A stretch of 43,198 bases of DNA from CAZYSK01 sp964649415. GTDB taxonomy: Bacteria; Chloroflexota; Anaerolineae; B4-G1. Shown piece by piece: positions 6,724 through 16,034 of the stretch. The number at the start of each line of letters is the position of its first letter. Position 1 is the first letter of the stretch. The notes under the pieces were generated by a model. It saw only the letters and a list, made by a program, of their open reading frames with translations. It searched no databases and had not been told where the DNA came from. The stretch covers positions 1 through 43,198 of the forward strand of contig CAZYSK010000049.1 of the NCBI GenBank assembly GCA_964649415.1, read 5' to 3'. Both the position numbers and the translations under genes were made by a program.

Positions 6724-8325
6724 ATGCACTCAGAATCCAACACCCTATCCGTCATTCCGCTTCCCCTTGAGATTGAGGAGAGGGCAGGCAGGTTCGTGCT
6801 TTCTGCTGAGACGGCGATCGTTGCCGATGCAGACAATCAGCAGAATGCAGCCTACTTGCGAGATCTCGTTGCTCCGCCCACCGGATTCACGTTGCCCATC
6901 CGAACGGGAGAATCGGAGCAAGCCGACGCCATCCGCCTGAAAATCGGTGGAGACCGGGAGGTCCGTGGCCGGGAAGGGTATACGCTGACGGTATCTCCCG
7001 AGGCCGTCGCCGTCGAAGCTCCCGAACCCGCCGGCGTCTTCCACGGCATCCAAACGCTCAGGCAGCTGCTGCCGGTGGAGATAGAGAGCCCCGCCTTCGC
7101 CCCCAACGTGGTGTGGCAGGTTCCCTGTGTCGTGGTCAAGGACGCACCCCGATTCCAATGGCGGGGGTACATGATGGACGAGGGGCGGCACTTCCACGGC
7201 AAGGAAACCATGTTGCGCACGCTGGACCTCTTGGCGCTGCAAAAGCTGAACGTCCTACACTGGCACCTGACAGAGGACCAGGGATGGCGCATTGAGATCA
7301 AGCGGTATCCCCGGCTGATCGAGATCGGCTCGACGCGCAGCGGCACGGCCAGGAAGTGGTTCGGCAAGCACGACGGCGTGCCGCACAGCGGTTACTACAC
7401 GCAAGAGGACATCAAGGAGATCGTTGCCTACGCCGCCGAACGGCATATCACCATCGTGCCCGAGATCGAGATGCCGGGGCACTCCCTGGCTGCACTCGCA
7501 GCCTATCCAGAACTCAGTTGCACCGGTGGCCCTTTCGAGGTGTCTTGTCGCTTTGGTCCCAAGCGGGACATCTACTGTGCGGGCAAAGAGCAGGTGTTCA
7601 CGTTTCTTCACAACGTGCTGGATGAGGTCATGGCCCTGTTTCCATCGCCCGTTATCCACATAGGCGGCGACGAAGCCCCAAAAGCCCGGTGGAAGAGATG
7701 CCCCGATTGTCAGGCGCGAATCGAGCAGGAGGGACTGAAACACGCACACGAACTTCAAGTCTATTTCACCAATCGGATGGCCGCCTACCTGGACGCTCAC
7801 GGGCGCAGAGCGATGGGCTGGAACGAGATCCTGCAGGAGGGCCTCGTGAAGAGCGCCGTGCTACAGTATTGGATTGGGAAGCGCAAGGCGGTTGTGGAAG
7901 CCATTCAGCGTGGTCGAGACGTGGTCATGTCCCCATTCCTGCTCACGTACCTCGATCACAGCTACAGCCTGACGCCCTTGAGCAAGGTCTACAACTACGA
8001 GCCCGTGTTCCCCGAGCTGGACGCGCAAGACGCGCGGCACGTCCTCGGCCTCGAGTCGCCGATGTGGACAGAGTACGTGCCGAGCAGGGCACGGCTTGAC
8101 TATCAGACCTACCCGAGGCTGACCGCTTTCGCGGAAACAGGGTGGACAGCCAGGGAGAAGAGAGACTTCAGAGACTTTCAGAGCCGGTTGGCCACCTTCC
8201 TGCTGCGACTCGATGAACTGGGGGTCAAGTACGCGCCGGAGAACGACGTAGAGCCCCCCTGGTACAGGCAGTTGCTCGGAATCCTCACCATCGCCCAGGC
8301 CCAGACCAAGACCGCTTCATCCTAA
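6724..8325 (+). CDS. GH20 beta-N-acetylhexosaminidase
   Basis: This is a 533-residue glycoside hydrolase that removes terminal GlcNAc or GalNAc from oligosaccharides by substrate-assisted catalysis. Residues ~5-135 form the GH20b-like N-domain (motif GVFHGIQTLRQLLP). The catalytic TIM barrel begins at FQWRGYMMDEGRHFHGKET, with NVLHWHLTEDQGWRIEIK and IVPEIEMPGHS. The catalytic pair is D316-E317 in HIGGDEAPKARW. An AAGGAG ribosome site precedes ATG 6724. No signal peptide is visible, so the enzyme should act in the cytoplasm on imported sugars, consistent with the ABC importer encoded just downstream. It sits directly upstream of the ROK repressor. Confidence 0.93.
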   Translation: MHSESNTLSVIPLPLEIEERAGRFVLSAETAIVADADNQQNAAYLRDLVAPPTGFTLPIRTGESEQADAIRLKIGGDREVRGREGYTLTVSPEAVAVEAPEPAGVFHGIQTLRQLLPVEIESPAFAPNVVWQVPCVVVKDAPRFQWRGYMMDEGRHFHGKETMLRTLDLLALQKLNVLHWHLTEDQGWRIEIKRYPRLIEIGSTRSGTARKWFGKHDGVPHSGYYTQEDIKEIVAYAAERHITIVPEIEMPGHSLAALAAYPELSCTGGPFEVSCRFGPKRDIYCAGKEQVFTFLHNVLDEVMALFPSPVIHIGGDEAPKARWKRCPDCQARIEQEGLKHAHELQVYFTNRMAAYLDAHGRRAMGWNEILQEGLVKSAVLQYWIGKRKAVVEAIQRGRDVVMSPFLLTYLDHSYSLTPLSKVYNYEPVFPELDAQDARHVLGLESPMWTEYVPSRARLDYQTYPRLTAFAETGWTAREKRDFRDFQSRLATFLLRLDELGVKYAPENDVEPPWYRQLLGILTIAQAQTKTASS

Positions 8326-8356
8326 AGGAATCGTCCCCACTTGTCATACGAGTTTC

Positions 8357-8386
8357 TTGACAAACGCTGTATTTGTGTGGTATACT
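8357..8386 (+). promoter_or_regulatory. Promoter of the ROK/transport operon
   Basis: TTGACA (8357-8362), an 18-bp spacer and TATACT (8381-8386) give a strong sigma70-type promoter between the hexosaminidase and the ROK gene. Its position makes it the likely start of the transcript through the ABC transporter genes. Confidence 0.7.
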
Positions 8387-8392
8387 GTTTGT

Positions 8393-8407
8393 TAGTTAAG
8401 TAAACTA
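8393..8407. promoter_or_regulatory. Candidate ROK operator
   Basis: An inverted repeat TAGTT-N5-AACTA sits directly after the -10 box, over the expected transcription start. ROK repressors such as XylR bind TTAGTTT/AAACTAA-type palindromes, so the position and sequence both suggest that the adjacent ROK protein represses its own operon here. Confidence 0.55.
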
Positions 8408-8458
8408 TCAAAGTGGCTCGTACATACACATTGCACGCGACGTTGAGGGTGGGATATC

Positions 8459-9643
8459 GTGCAAAAGGCGACCGCGCAGCAACTAAAGGAACACAATCGA
8501 CGCCTGGTACTCGGAGCCATCTATAACGGCCGAGCCCTCAGCCGGGTGGCGATCGCGGAAGAAACCGGCCTGACTCGCCCTACCGTCTCGCAGATCGTGG
8601 GCGAACTGCTTGAGTCTGGACTCGTGCAAGAAGAGGGACCAGGAGAGAGCCGCGGCGGAAAACCCCCCACCATCCTGAGCTTCACCGACGACACTTACCA
8701 GGTCATCGGTCTCCACCTGAGCGGACGCAGGATAATCGGCACCGTGACCGACCTGAGAGGACGCATCCTGGCCCGCGCATCGCATATCACCGCTGACACG
8801 GCGCACGTGGTGGCGGGACTGACCCGCGTGTTGGACAACCTGTGCGCCCAGGCCACCAGGCCGCTGCTGGGCATCGGCGTCAGCGTGCCGGGAGTGGTAG
8901 ACCCACTCAATGGCATCGTCCGCTACACAGCCTACCTGAACTGGCGAGATCTACCACTGGTCGAACGTCTGGCTCCCCATTGCGACGACGACGTCCCCAT
9001 CTACCTGGACAACGACACCAAGCTGGCCGCCCTGGGCGAACGGATTTTCGGCGCCGGGGACGGGATAGACAACATGGTCGTCATCATGGTGGGCGTTAGC
9101 GGTATCGGCGCCGGGATCGTCATAGACGGTGAGATCTATCACGGCGCTGGGGGAGGAGCTGGCGAGATCGGCCATATGCCGGTCGCCGATAACGACGTGC
9201 CCTGTGTGTGCGGTCGGCGCGGGTGCCTGGAAGCGGTGGCCAGCGGGTGGGCGTTGGTCCGACGGGCCCAGGAGGCGGCAGCGGCGCATCCCGAATCGGC
9301 ACTGAGTGCGCTGGCCTCCAACGGTCTCACCTTTGAAGACGTTCAACAGGCGGTCCAATCCGGTGATCCCACGACAGTAGCCCTGGCCCAGGAGGCGGGG
9401 TATTATCTAGGGCTGGTGGTGTCCGTCATCGTCAGTACGGTCAACCCCCAGCGCGTCATCGTCGGGGGCAGTGTGTCAGAGTTGGGAGAGCCGTTGCTCG
9501 ATAGCCTCCGGCGCACCGTCAACAAGCATACGTTGCCAATCCTAACGGAGGAGACGGAGATTCTGCCAGCTAGCCTGGATTCGGACGTCAGCGTGTTGGG
9601 CGCAGTTGCCCAGGTGTTGAAGGGCGAGTTAGGGGTCTTCTAG
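8459..9643 (+). CDS. ROK-family transcriptional repressor (NagC/XylR type)
   Basis: This is a 394-residue sugar-responsive repressor. The N-terminal winged helix (about residues 5-70) contains RVAIAEETGLTRPTVSQIV. The ROK sugar-kinase-like domain follows, with YLDNDTKLAALGE (sugar-binding Asp region), GVSGIGAGIVIDG, and the zinc site made of GEIGHMPV plus CVCGRRGCLE. The start is GTG 8459, preceded by a GGGTGGG site. The promoter and operator lie within 100 bp upstream. Its position between an intracellular hexosaminidase and an oligopeptide/oligosaccharide-type importer points to an amino sugar or its phosphate as inducer, which is inference. It ends 34 bp before the permease gene. Confidence 0.9.
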   Translation: MQKATAQQLKEHNRRLVLGAIYNGRALSRVAIAEETGLTRPTVSQIVGELLESGLVQEEGPGESRGGKPPTILSFTDDTYQVIGLHLSGRRIIGTVTDLRGRILARASHITADTAHVVAGLTRVLDNLCAQATRPLLGIGVSVPGVVDPLNGIVRYTAYLNWRDLPLVERLAPHCDDDVPIYLDNDTKLAALGERIFGAGDGIDNMVVIMVGVSGIGAGIVIDGEIYHGAGGGAGEIGHMPVADNDVPCVCGRRGCLEAVASGWALVRRAQEAAAAHPESALSALASNGLTFEDVQQAVQSGDPTTVALAQEAGYYLGLVVSVIVSTVNPQRVIVGGSVSELGEPLLDSLRRTVNKHTLPILTEETEILPASLDSDVSVLGAVAQVLKGELGVF

Positions 9644-9677
9644 ACATCATTTCGATAAGGATTGAAGGAGGCAACCT

Positions 9678-10760
9678 ATGGGCGGTACCACTGCCGCCAC
9701 CAAGGCCGTCCCACGGCGATCCCCCATCGTGCGCTTCATCAGGCGCATTAGCTCAAACTTCCTGCTAAGGAGGATGGCCCGGGCGTTCTTCACCATCTGG
9801 TTCGTCACCACCCTGGTCTTTTTCCTCGTCCGCCTGATGCCCTCCAACCCGATCGACGTGTATATCAACGAACTGGTGGTGCAATACAGCCTAACCTATG
9901 CCGAGGCCAGCGACCAGGCCGCCTCGCTCTTTGCCATAGACCTGGACGCGCCGCTGTACAAGCAGTATTTTGACTACATGATCAACCTGTTCCAGGGTGA
10001 TATGGGCACATCGCTCCGCTCGCCGGGGACACCCGTCACCCTAATCATCGCCAAGTTCCTGCCCTGGACCGTTTTCAGCGTGGGGGCAGGGCTCCTGATC
10101 AGTTTCACGCTAGGCATGACCCTGGGCATGCTTGCGGCCTATTACCGCGACTCTTTCTGGGAACCGATTGTGTCCGGGACGGGTTCCCTGTTGAGTTCGA
10201 TCCCGAGCTACATCATCGGCATTCTCCTGCTGGTCTACCTGGGCGTGCGTTGGGAGTTGGTGCCCATCCATCAGATGCGCGGATCGTTCACGCCGGGCAT
10301 CCAGCCAGGCTTCACGTGGGTCTTCATCAAGGACATTTTCTTCCACGCGTCGCTGCCCATCGCCACCTACGTGCTGGCTACCATCGGCGGTTGGGTGTTG
10401 ACCATGAAAAGCAACACCATCAGCACACTGGGCGAGGACTACGTCATCGTGGCCCGGGCGCGGGGGCTGCCGGAAAGACGCATCACCACTGCCTACGTGG
10501 GCCGCAACGCCTCACTGCCCCTCATCGCCCAGTTGGCGATCAGCATCGGTTTCGTCGTCGGTGGCTCGATCCTCATCGAGTTCATCTTCGTCTACCAGGG
10601 CATCGGCTATCGCCTGCGGGAGGCGATCAACACCCGCGACTACCCGCTGATGCAGGGCATTTTCCTGACCATCACCACCTCGGTGATCCTGTCCAACCTG
10701 TTGGCCGATTACGTCTATGGCTGGCTGGATCCCCGCATTCGTATCGGTGGAGGTGAGTGA
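9678..10760 (+). CDS. ABC transporter permease, OppB/DppB type
   Basis: This is the first inner-membrane permease (360 aa) of a peptide/nickel/oligosaccharide-class ABC importer. About six membrane segments are seen (first at residues ~32-52, ARAFFTIWFVTTLVFFLVRLM). The cytoplasmic EAA-type coupling loop is GEDYVIVARARGLPERRI, which contacts the ATPases. The ATG at 9678 follows a GGAGG site and lies 34 bp after the ROK gene. The gene ends one base before the second permease's start. The C-terminal DYVYGWLDPRIRIGG is the usual ending of the OppB family. With the second permease, two ATPases and the lipoprotein it makes a complete importer. Confidence 0.92.
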   Translation: MGGTTAATKAVPRRSPIVRFIRRISSNFLLRRMARAFFTIWFVTTLVFFLVRLMPSNPIDVYINELVVQYSLTYAEASDQAASLFAIDLDAPLYKQYFDYMINLFQGDMGTSLRSPGTPVTLIIAKFLPWTVFSVGAGLLISFTLGMTLGMLAAYYRDSFWEPIVSGTGSLLSSIPSYIIGILLLVYLGVRWELVPIHQMRGSFTPGIQPGFTWVFIKDIFFHASLPIATYVLATIGGWVLTMKSNTISTLGEDYVIVARARGLPERRITTAYVGRNASLPLIAQLAISIGFVVGGSILIEFIFVYQGIGYRLREAINTRDYPLMQGIFLTITTSVILSNLLADYVYGWLDPRIRIGGGE

Positions 10761-10761
10761 C

Positions 10762-11664
10762 ATGACGGCGACGACAGGTACTGAACGCACGGGGCCCAGC
10801 CGGCTGGCCGAGTTCCTCTATTCGCTCCGCATCTTCGTGCGCAATCTGACGCGCAACAAGGTGGGCTTCGTCGGCACGCTGATGATCGTCGGTTTCATCA
10901 TCCTGGCCTTTGTCATGCCCCGCTTCGTGCCGGAGGCGACCAAGGATATTTCCAAGATCTATGAGCTGCCTTCCCGCGAGCATCCCCTGGGCACCGACAG
11001 CCAGGGCAAGGACATCTGGGCCCAGATCGTCCACGGTGGGGCCGACATCCTGATTATGGCTTTCCTGACCGGGGCGATCGCGACCTTCATCGGCGTGACG
11101 CTGGGCGCGTTGAGCGCCGTGATCGGCGGTCCGCTCGACTCGTTCCTGACAGCCCTGGCCGACATCTGGCTCACCATTCCCCGCTTCCCGCTCCTGGCCG
11201 TGCTGGCCGGTATGATTCAGTTGAAAGAGACGGTGACATTGGCCTTGATCCTGGCCGTCCTGTCGTGGGCGGGGCTCTACCGGGCGATTCGCGCCCAGGT
11301 CTACTCCATCAAGGAGCGAGATTACGTAGAGGCGGCCGTGGCTCTCGATTTGGGGCTGCGACACATCATCTTCTCCGAGATTCTACCCAATATGGTGGCC
11401 TATATCGCCATCAATTTCACGCTGGCTATGACAGCGGCCATCTATGCCCAGGTGGGCCTCGTCTTCCTGGGCCTGGTGCCGCTCACCCGCAACTGGGGGG
11501 TGATGATCAACCTGGCCTGGACCCAGGGGGCTATCTTCTTCAAGGACAGTATCTACTTCATCATGGCGCCGGTCGCCGCCATCGCCCTGTTCCAGTTGTC
11601 CATCGTTTGGATGAGCCGCTCGCTGGAGGAGATATTCAACCCGAGACTGCGCGCCGGGAGATAG
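10762..11664 (+). CDS. ABC transporter permease, OppC/DppC type
   Basis: This is the second permease of the importer (300 aa), forming a heterodimer with the OppB-like protein. The N-terminus carries the OppC signature: a short cytoplasmic arm, LTRNKVGFVGTLMIVGFIILAFV as first membrane segment, then PSREHPLGTDSQGKDIW, which is diagnostic of the family. The EAA-type loop is KERDYVEAAVALDLGLRHI. The C-terminal SIVWMSRSLEEIFNPRL also matches the family's usual end. I chose ATG 10762 because GGAGGTGAG lies just before it and the OppB stop ends at 10760. A longer reading from 10717 would overlap oppB with an uncharacteristic N-terminus. The gene runs to within 7 bp of the first ATPase. Confidence 0.92.
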   Translation: MTATTGTERTGPSRLAEFLYSLRIFVRNLTRNKVGFVGTLMIVGFIILAFVMPRFVPEATKDISKIYELPSREHPLGTDSQGKDIWAQIVHGGADILIMAFLTGAIATFIGVTLGALSAVIGGPLDSFLTALADIWLTIPRFPLLAVLAGMIQLKETVTLALILAVLSWAGLYRAIRAQVYSIKERDYVEAAVALDLGLRHIIFSEILPNMVAYIAINFTLAMTAAIYAQVGLVFLGLVPLTRNWGVMINLAWTQGAIFFKDSIYFIMAPVAAIALFQLSIVWMSRSLEEIFNPRLRAGR

Positions 11665-11670
11665 ACGGCA

Positions 11671-12750
11671 ATGGGCAAGACACACAATCAGGTTGGGACG
11701 GCACACAGAACAGCAGAAGCACCTCTCTCTGTGCGAGATCTATGGGTTGAGTACGTGGGCGAGCGCGGTATGGTCAAGGCCGTGCGCGGCGTGGATTTCG
11801 ACCTGCGACCGCAGGAGAGCCTGGCCCTCATCGGCGAAAGCGGCTGCGGCAAGACGACGCTCGGGTTGTCACTGATCCGCCTGCTGGTCAAGACGGCCTC
11901 CATCCGTCAGGGTGAGATCACGTACCGCCGTGACAATCGGGTGTCTCACGTGCTCGCGCTGGACGAAAGGGAGATGCGTCACTTTCGCTGGCGTGAGTGC
12001 GCGATGGTCTTCCAGTCGGCGCTCAATGCGCTCAACCCGGTGTTGCGCATCTGGGATCAGATGTACGACACGGTGCGCGCCCACAACCGGATGCCCAGGG
12101 CAGCGGTGCGCCAGCGGGCACTGGACCTGCTGCGCTACGTGCAGCTTGAACCCGAGCGGGTCATTGACGCCTATCCGCACGAACTTAGCGGCGGCATGCG
12201 GCAACGGGTATTGCTGGCTATGAGCCTCTTGCTAGACCCCCAGATCATCATACTCGACGAGCCGACGACGGCGCTGGATATCCTGACCCAGCGCACTATT
12301 CTGGACCTGCTGAAACGCCTGAAAGCAGAGTTGGGCTTCTCGATGATGTTCATATCCCACGACCTATCCATCGCTGCCGAGTTGGCCGACCGGGTGGCCA
12401 CCATGTACGCCGGCGCCATCGTGGAGCTTGGCCCCGTCAATGACATCTTCTACCGCCCGGCGCATCCCTACACGTTGGGCTTGATCAGAGCCGTGCCCAC
12501 CGTCACCGGTGAATTCAAGGACCTGGCCTCGATACCCGGCTCGCCACCCGACTTGATTGACCTGCCCCCTGGATGCAAGTTCCACATTCGCTGTCCCTAC
12601 GCCACAGGCCGGTGCCGGGAAGAGGAGCCCACGCTCGTGCCCTACTACGGGGAGGATCACACCGTGGCTTGCTTCTACCCGGATCGCGTTCGGCGGGACG
12701 CGGACGCGATGTGGGAGCAGCATAGCAACTCCCGGGCAGGAGATACATGA
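11671..12750 (+). CDS. ABC transporter ATPase, OppD/DppD type
   Basis: This is the first ATP-binding subunit (359 aa) of the oligopeptide/oligosaccharide-class importer. It has Walker A GESGCGKTT, a Q-loop in CAMVFQSALNALNPV (the QSxxxxLNP form typical of the Opp family), the signature LSGGMRQRVLLAMSLL, Walker B IIILDEPTTALD and the H-loop SHDLS. The C-terminal oligopeptide-transporter extension has the four-cysteine pattern around CKFHIRCPYATGRC. The extension is a hallmark of OppD/DppD, where it can hold an iron-sulfur cluster. The stop overlaps the next ATPase's start (ATGA), so the two ATPases are translationally coupled. Confidence 0.93.
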   Translation: MGKTHNQVGTAHRTAEAPLSVRDLWVEYVGERGMVKAVRGVDFDLRPQESLALIGESGCGKTTLGLSLIRLLVKTASIRQGEITYRRDNRVSHVLALDEREMRHFRWRECAMVFQSALNALNPVLRIWDQMYDTVRAHNRMPRAAVRQRALDLLRYVQLEPERVIDAYPHELSGGMRQRVLLAMSLLLDPQIIILDEPTTALDILTQRTILDLLKRLKAELGFSMMFISHDLSIAAELADRVATMYAGAIVELGPVNDIFYRPAHPYTLGLIRAVPTVTGEFKDLASIPGSPPDLIDLPPGCKFHIRCPYATGRCREEEPTLVPYYGEDHTVACFYPDRVRRDADAMWEQHSNSRAGDT

Positions 12751-13745
12751 TGGCAGAGTACCTGATCGAAGCGCGAAATCTGACGCGTACCTTCGGCTCC
12801 CGCCAGGAAAGGGTGACCGCGGTCGAGGACGTATCGCTGGGCATTCAGGAGGGCCAGGTTCTCTGCCTGGTGGGCGAGAGCGGCTGTGGCAAGACGACCA
12901 CCGGCAAAATGCTCGCCGGCTTGCTCAAGCCCTCGTCCGGGCAGGTCTTGTACCGGGGACGGGACGTGCAGACACGGGACAAGGATCACTTCAGGGAGTA
13001 CCGGCTGGGCGTGCAGATCATTCACCAGGACCCTTACGCCTCTCTGAACCCCTCGCACATCGTTCACAAGATCCTGAGCGCCCCGCTGCTCCGCCACGGC
13101 TTCGCCGCCAACCGGAGGCAGGCGCGGGATCGCGTCGTCGAGCTGCTTGAGATCGTGGACCTGACGCCGGTGGAGGATTTCCTGACCAAGTTCCCCCACC
13201 AGTTGAGCGGCGGCCAGCGCCAGCGGGTGTCCGTGGCCCGCGCCCTCACCGTCAATCCCAGCTTCATCGTCGCCGACGAGGCCGTCTCGATGGTGGACGT
13301 CTCCATCCGCGTTAGCCTGCTCAACATGCTCTCCCGCTTGAAGGAGAAACTGGGCGTTACCTTCCTGTTCATCACCCACGACCTGGCGCTGGCCAAGTAT
13401 TTCGCGTGGGAGGGGCGAATCGCCGTGATGTACGTGGGGAGCCTGGTCGAGGTTGCGTCCACGCCACAGTTGATCAACGACCCGCAACATCCCTACACCC
13501 AGGCTCTGCTGGCCGCCGTACCGGAGGCCGACCCGGAACTGACCCGGCACAAAGAATCGGTGACGCTTCGCGGTCAAGACATTCCCAGCCTGCTCGACCT
13601 ACCGTCCGGCTGCCGCTTTCACCCTCGGTGCCCCTGCTTTGAGGAGGGGTTGTGTGACGTAGAGCGACCGACGCTGACGCCGGTGGGCGATGGCCGGTAC
13701 GTCGCCTGCCACGCCGCTGTACGCAACATGGGGGTGCGACGGTGA
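12747..13745 (+). CDS. ABC transporter ATPase, OppF/DppF type
   Basis: This is the second ATP-binding subunit (332 aa). It has Walker A GESGCGKTT, a Q-loop in IIHQDPYASLNPS, the signature LSGGQRQRVSVARAL, a Walker B reading FIVADEAVSMVD (DEA rather than the common DEP), and the H-loop THDLALAK. The C-terminal extension ends with a Cys-rich CRFHPRCPCFEEGLC, as in Opp/Dpp ATPases. The start at 12747 (or the next Met codon, 12750) overlaps the oppD-like stop. Its own stop overlaps, as GTGA, a small membrane-protein gene. Confidence 0.92.
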   Translation: MMAEYLIEARNLTRTFGSRQERVTAVEDVSLGIQEGQVLCLVGESGCGKTTTGKMLAGLLKPSSGQVLYRGRDVQTRDKDHFREYRLGVQIIHQDPYASLNPSHIVHKILSAPLLRHGFAANRRQARDRVVELLEIVDLTPVEDFLTKFPHQLSGGQRQRVSVARALTVNPSFIVADEAVSMVDVSIRVSLLNMLSRLKEKLGVTFLFITHDLALAKYFAWEGRIAVMYVGSLVEVASTPQLINDPQHPYTQALLAAVPEADPELTRHKESVTLRGQDIPSLLDLPSGCRFHPRCPCFEEGLCDVERPTLTPVGDGRYVACHAAVRNMGVRR

Positions 13746-13927
13746 TCAGCCCTCGGTTGGGGCAGATGGCCTTCAGAATCGCCTTCTACATCACCCTGGT
13801 GTCGGCCGCGCTGATGTTCTTCCTGGAGCCGGGCAGCGCCGAGTTCGTCGTCGCAGGAGTCACGCTGTCGATTGGACTGGTCTTCATCGTGCTCATCACC
13901 CTGCTCGTGCGGCGATTCTCGCGCTGA
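13742..13927 (+). CDS. Small two-helix membrane protein of the ABC operon
   Basis: This is a 61-residue protein starting at GTG 13742, overlapping the ATPase stop codon (GTGA). It has two hydrophobic segments, about residues 11-27 (AFYITLVSAALMFFLE) and 35-56 (VVAGVTLSIGLVFIVLITLLV), and a basic C-terminus RRFSR. No family is recognised. The coupling to the importer genes suggests an accessory or assembly peptide of the transporter, which is inference. The 172 bp between it and the binding-protein gene hold no longer gene. A GAGGAGGTG site followed by a four-codon frame (MND stop) at 14010-14021 lies there and may be a decayed start. Confidence 0.65.
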   Translation: MISPRLGQMAFRIAFYITLVSAALMFFLEPGSAEFVVAGVTLSIGLVFIVLITLLVRRFSR

Positions 13928-14099
13928 AGGCTGCGCATCACACTTGGCCGGTCTCAAGAGTGTGCTGCCGGCGGTTGGCAATCCGGTCTCAGTCTTCGAG
14001 GAGGTGTGTATGAACGATTAGTGGTTCCAGTGATTGTGGCACACGTAACCTTTCAAGCACACAGACCTTGCAAGTACACAGCAAAAGGAGGAACAAACA

Positions 14100-15992
14100 A
14101 TGAACGAGCGACATTGGCTCTTGACTGCTCTGAGCGCAGTATTAGTCCTCTCGTTCGCGGCCAGTTGTGCGCAACCTACGCCCGAGGTGATCGTCGAGGA
14201 AATCGAAAAAACGGTCGAGGTTGAGGTGCCGGTCGAGGTCGAGGTTGAGGTGACGAGGGAAGTGGAGGTAGAAGTGCCGGTCGAGGTGACCGCTGCACCT
14301 ACCGGCCCTGGCGTCTTCGCGGCCGCTTATCCGTTCCAGGTACCGCCAGTGGGCCACTTCAACCCGTTCGCCACCAACGGCATCGTCATCGGCATCTACC
14401 GCGCGCTGTTCCAACCGCCATTGGCCATGTACTATTGGGCCGACGGCTCCTGGATGCCGCTGCTGGCCACCGATTGGAAGATCGACGCCGACGAGGCTAC
14501 GCTGACCGTCAACCTGCGGGAGGGGGTCAAGTGGTCCAACGGCGACGACTTCACCGCCGAAGACGTGTGGGTCACCTTCATGTGCCGCCGCCTGGCCAAG
14601 GGCACCGTATGGCGCTTCCTGGACAAGGTCGAGGTCGTGGATGACTACACCGTCGTCTTCCACATGGCCGAGCCCTCCACCGTCGTCGAGCGCTACGTCA
14701 TCCGCAACGAGTACATCGTGGACCGCGCCACCTTTGGGGAGTGGGCCGAAAAGCTGCAGGAGTTGGTGGACCAGGGCCTGGACACCGAATCAGACGAGTG
14801 GAACGCCCTGCTGCAGGAGTTCAACGAGTATCGGCCCGACGGCTACAATGCCACCGGTCCGTACAACATGGACGTGGACAGCATCAACGAGGCCCGCCTG
14901 ACCCTGGTCAAGAACGAGTCCTCCTGGCTGGCCGACACGGTCAAGTTCGACCTGGTCTACTCCTACAACGGCGAGACGCCCACCGTGACGCCGATCGTCC
15001 TGGCCCAGCAGGTGGACTATGCCACCCACGGCTTCCCGCCGGCCACGGAGAAGGCCTTCGCTGACTCCGGTGTGCGCATCATCCGCCCACCCATCTACTC
15101 CGGCCCGGCGCTGTTCTTCAACCAGACGATCCACCCCTTCGAGGTGAAGGAGTTCCGCCAGGCCCTGGCCTACGCGATTGACCGCAACGAGAACGGCACT
15201 GTCTCCCTGGGCGAGTCGGGCGTAGCGGTGGAATACATGGCCGGCTTCAGCGACAACATCGTCCCCCTGTGGGTGGATGACCTCGACGCGCTCGACACCT
15301 ACGACTTCGATCGCGACAAGGCCACTACGATGCTGGAGGAATTGGGCTTCACCAAGGGCGACGATGGTGTGTGGGTGACCGACACCGGTGAGCGCATGGA
15401 GTATGAGCTGATCGCCCCGGCCGAGTACGCCGACTGGTCGGCTGCGGCCGAGAACCTGGCCGAGCAACTCACCGACTTCGGCATCCCGACCGCCTTCCGC
15501 GGCGTCGAGTTCCGCCAGCACCCCATCGAGGTCCACCAGGGCAACTTCGAGTTGGCCATCCGCGCCTGGGGCTCCGGCAACCCGCACCCGCACTTCAGCT
15601 TCGTCGCGGACCTGTACAGCTATAACCAGGAGGCGGTCAAAGGCCCGGCCATGTTGGACGTGACGACTCAGGGGCCAGGCATGAGCTTCCCGCTGGTGCA
15701 AACCACCGACTGCTGCGGTGAGTTCGAGTTTGAGCCCAACATCGACAACATGACGGTCGGCCTGGACGTTGACGCCCAGAAGGCGATGGTGGGCGAGACC
15801 ACCAAGGCCTTCAACGAGTTGTTGCCCGTCATCCCCCTGTGGGAGCGCTACGGCAACAACCCGGCCATGGACGGCCTACACACCTGTGGCTGGCTGCCGG
15901 ACGACGATCCCATCTACGCCAACAGCCCCTACGCCGATTCCTTCACCGTCATGATGATCCTGGACGGCACGCTCTACCCATGCAACCAGTGA
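14100..15992 (+). CDS. Extracellular solute-binding lipoprotein, family 5
   Basis: This is the 630-residue substrate-binding lipoprotein of the importer. The signal peptide MNERHWLLTALSAVLVLSF ends in a lipobox, with the lipid-anchored cysteine at C23 (AASC). Residues ~32-64 form an acidic Glu-Val-Pro repeat linker (EVEVPVEV repeated), a spacer style often seen in Chloroflexota lipoproteins. The binding domain has family-5 marks: PLLATDWKIDADEATLTVNL, REGVKWSNGDDFTAEDVWVTF, and FRQALAYAIDRNE. The ribosome site is AAGGAGG, 9 nt before ATG. Family members bind di/oligopeptides, nickel or oligosaccharides; the neighbourhood favours muropeptides or amino-sugar oligosaccharides, without proof. A strong hairpin follows at 16035. 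Confidence 0.93.
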   Translation: MNERHWLLTALSAVLVLSFAASCAQPTPEVIVEEIEKTVEVEVPVEVEVEVTREVEVEVPVEVTAAPTGPGVFAAAYPFQVPPVGHFNPFATNGIVIGIYRALFQPPLAMYYWADGSWMPLLATDWKIDADEATLTVNLREGVKWSNGDDFTAEDVWVTFMCRRLAKGTVWRFLDKVEVVDDYTVVFHMAEPSTVVERYVIRNEYIVDRATFGEWAEKLQELVDQGLDTESDEWNALLQEFNEYRPDGYNATGPYNMDVDSINEARLTLVKNESSWLADTVKFDLVYSYNGETPTVTPIVLAQQVDYATHGFPPATEKAFADSGVRIIRPPIYSGPALFFNQTIHPFEVKEFRQALAYAIDRNENGTVSLGESGVAVEYMAGFSDNIVPLWVDDLDALDTYDFDRDKATTMLEELGFTKGDDGVWVTDTGERMEYELIAPAEYADWSAAAENLAEQLTDFGIPTAFRGVEFRQHPIEVHQGNFELAIRAWGSGNPHPHFSFVADLYSYNQEAVKGPAMLDVTTQGPGMSFPLVQTTDCCGEFEFEPNIDNMTVGLDVDAQKAMVGETTKAFNELLPVIPLWERYGNNPAMDGLHTCGWLPDDDPIYANSPYADSFTVMMILDGTLYPCNQ

Positions 15993-16034
15993 TCCGGATC
16001 CCGGCGTAGCTTGGAACACGCTGCATAGCAAGAT

